DNA from: Sva-07 sp963747375
GTDB lineage: Bacteria; Actinomycetota; Acidimicrobiia; Acidimicrobiales; Ilumatobacteraceae
Assembly (NCBI GenBank): GCA_963747375.1
Contig: CAVVFL010000022.1
Coordinates: 496,001-560,000 of the forward strand
Direction of reading: 5' to 3'
DNA length: 64,000 bases
Part shown: positions 62,634-64,000 of the stretch, piece by piece
Layout: each line of letters begins with the position of its first letter
Position numbering within the stretch: position 1 is the stretch's first letter
Position numbers and translations under genes: made by a program
The notes under the pieces: model-generated
The model's database searches: none
The model's input: the letters and a program-made list of their open reading frames with translations, nothing else
What the model was told of the DNA's origin: nothing

Positions 62634-64000
62634 TCACGCAACACCGAAGCACCGCTCGAGATGGTCGCCTTCCAGGGGTGTCGACAGCAACGATCCCTGA
62701 CCCAGATTGCACCCCAACGCCTTCAGCGCACGAAGCTGCGACGGACGTTCGATCCCTTCGGCGACGCTCACCATGCCGAGTCCGGAGGTCAGCTGCAGGA
62801 TCATCTGTGCCAACGTTGCAGAACGAGGATGCTCGTCGAGTTCGTCGATGAACTGGTGATCGATCTTGATGATGTCGACCGGGAACCGCTGCAGATACGA
62901 GAGTGAGCCGTAGTCGGATCCGAAGTCATCGATTGCAATGAGTACACCAAGCTCGCGGAGTTCGGCAAGAATTTCCGTCGCTGACTCGATCTGCTCGACC
63001 AGCATCGTCTCGGTGACCTCGAGCGTGAGCCGACGCGGATCGAGCCCGTGGGTCTCCAGCGACGCACGAAGCTGTCCCACGAATTCCGATGAGCGGATCT
63101 GCGCTCCCGACACATTGACACTGAGTTGTTGCGGGCCACGCCGCTGCCACCGAGCAGCGGCCTGAAGGCTCTGGTCCATGACCCAGGTGCCGATCGGCAC
63201 GATGAGGCCGGCACGTTCGGCGATCGGCATGAACTCCTTCGGCGACACCGCTCCACGCGTGGGATGGTCCCATCGCAGCAACGCCTCCGCACCGACGACG
63301 CGGTGCGTCTGCAGATCGACCATCGGCTGGTAGAGGAGCCGCAGCTCGCCGCGCTCGATGGCGCTCGCCAGATCACCACGGAATTCGAGGTGTCTCGACG
63401 CGGAGAGTCTCATCGTCGGGTCGAAGATCTTGATCTGGCTCTTTCCTGCCCGTTTCGCCTCGTACATCGCGATGTCGGCATCGCGCAACAGACCCGCCGT
63501 CGTCATTCCGGGCGTCGAGATCGCGACGCCGACGCTGGCCAGCACCGTGACGTTGTGGCCCGCCAACCGGACCGGCTCGTGCAGATCGGCCAGAAGTTGC
63601 TCGGCGACGTCGATCGCCCGGTCGACCCCGCCTCGATCTTCGAGGAGGAGCGCGAATTCGTCGCCCCCGAGGCGGGCCGGGGTGTCGCCGACGCCGGAGA
63701 CGCGCCGGATCCGTTCTGCGATCGTTCGCAGCATCTGGTCGCCGACGCCATGGCCGAGTGCGTCGTTGACCGACTTGAAGTCGTCGAGATCGACGAACAA
63801 CACGACGACCGGATCAGTGTCGGGTCGGACCACCCGCAGCGCGTGATCCATCCGGTCGAGGAACAACGCTCGGTTCGCCAGCCCGGTCAGTTCGTCGTGG
63901 AATGCCCGATGGCTGAGCTGTCGTTCGAGGTTGCGCTGCTCGGTGACGTCACGGAACGTGGCGACCATCCCGTCGACGGCGTCCCCGCCGAGCAGGTTGG
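62634..64000 (-). CDS. Diguanylate cyclase/phosphodiesterase (PAS?-GGDEF-EAL), N-terminus outside window
   Basis: The frame is open to the window edge; the visible 455 residues follow the end of a likely PAS domain (MVATFRDVTEQRNLERQL). The GGDEF domain has DELTGLANRALFLDRMD, VDLDDFKSVNDALGHGVGD and intact ARLGGDEFALLLED; the EAL domain has VGAEALLRWDHPTRG, VNVSGAQI, LEVTETMLV, AIDDFGSDYGSL, VDIIKIDHQFI and VAEGIE, with the metal and catalytic residues kept. It could make and degrade cyclic di-GMP. It ends ten bases before the PimA-like gene. Confidence 0.93.
   Translation of the reverse strand, partial: NLLGGDAVDGMVATFRDVTEQRNLERQLSHRAFHDELTGLANRALFLDRMDHALRVVRPDTDPVVVLFVDLDDFKSVNDALGHGVGDQMLRTIAERIRRVSGVGDTPARLGGDEFALLLEDRGGVDRAIDVAEQLLADLHEPVRLAGHNVTVLASVGVAISTPGMTTAGLLRDADIAMYEAKRAGKSQIKIFDPTMRLSASRHLEFRGDLASAIERGELRLLYQPMVDLQTHRVVGAEALLRWDHPTRGAVSPKEFMPIAERAGLIVPIGTWVMDQSLQAAARWQRRGPQQLSVNVSGAQIRSSEFVGQLRASLETHGLDPRRLTLEVTETMLVEQIESATEILAELRELGVLIAIDDFGSDYGSLSYLQRFPVDIIKIDHQFIDELDEHPRSATLAQMILQLTSGLGMVSVAEGIERPSQLRALKALGCNLGQGSLLSTPLEGDHLERCFGVA

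Noticed and set aside
1..64000. tRNA, rRNA, riboswitch or T-box elements
   Set aside because: I looked in the gaps, all about 110 bases or shorter, and saw no cloverleaf, T-box or known riboswitch pattern; a covariance-model search would settle it.

Overview
The window is one continuous piece of a high-GC bacterial chromosome, almost certainly from the Actinobacteria. Signs of this are a PimA-like mannosyltransferase, a Ppm-like synthase, DprE1/DprE2/UbiA homologues, TlyA, SecD with a Pro/Thr-rich insert, a 13E12-type HNH gene, an actinobacterial LexA box, and many starts that look leaderless. The set would suit an environmental lineage such as the Acidimicrobiia, but the genus is inference. 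Coding density is very high: no gene-free stretch exceeds about 110 bases, and I saw no rRNA, tRNA, CRISPR array, IS element or prophage.

Region 1 (1-18.5 kb) is a cell-envelope glycan locus: a truncated acyltransferase, four large GT-C-like membrane proteins (1049-2971, 6183-8189, 8273-10139, 12112-13887), a GT2-methyltransferase fusion, a second methyltransferase, two further GT2 enzymes (one Ppm-like) and a GT4 enzyme. Next to them lies a minus-strand run, HAD phosphatase, UbiA-type prenyltransferase, methyltransferase, DprE1-like oxidase, DprE2-like reductase. This resembles the pathway making polyprenyl-phosphoryl-arabinose from PRPP and polyprenyl phosphate, and makes the GT-C proteins candidate users of the product.

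Region 2 (18.5-34 kb) is core metabolism and chromosome maintenance: aroA, tyrA, rluB, scpB, scpA, divergent trpS, a MATE exporter, a RES/Xre-type toxin-antitoxin pair with three 17-bp operator repeats, an HD protein, xerD-like recombinase, NUDIX, pyrG, recN, nadK, tlyA and a phasin-like protein with a Lys/Ala/Pro tail. Region 3 (34-50 kb) holds a HAD-IIA phosphatase, DUF1015, an SSB-like OB protein, a Gfo/Idh oxidoreductase, a hotdog protein, then tgt-yajC-secD-secF-apt-rel-hisS-aspS in transcription order, preceded by an HNH endonuclease gene. Region 4 (50-64 kb) has a MarR/cupin pair, a second cupin, a lytic transglycosylase lipoprotein, bcp, ruvC-ruvA-ruvB-queA under a LexA-type box, pdxS-pdxT-yebC, a DUF3048 lipoprotein, htpX, lemA, a PimA-like enzyme and a truncated GGDEF-EAL protein.

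Two features cut across the window. First, about 28 single-base indels (mostly +1) split otherwise well-preserved genes, including essential ones such as aspS, tyrA and scpB; this looks like uncorrected sequencing error, and such genes are listed here as whole CDSs. Second, short intergenic hairpins fall into two recurring families, and two genes share a promoter resembling the mycobacterial RecA-independent (PafBC-type) DNA-damage promoter.
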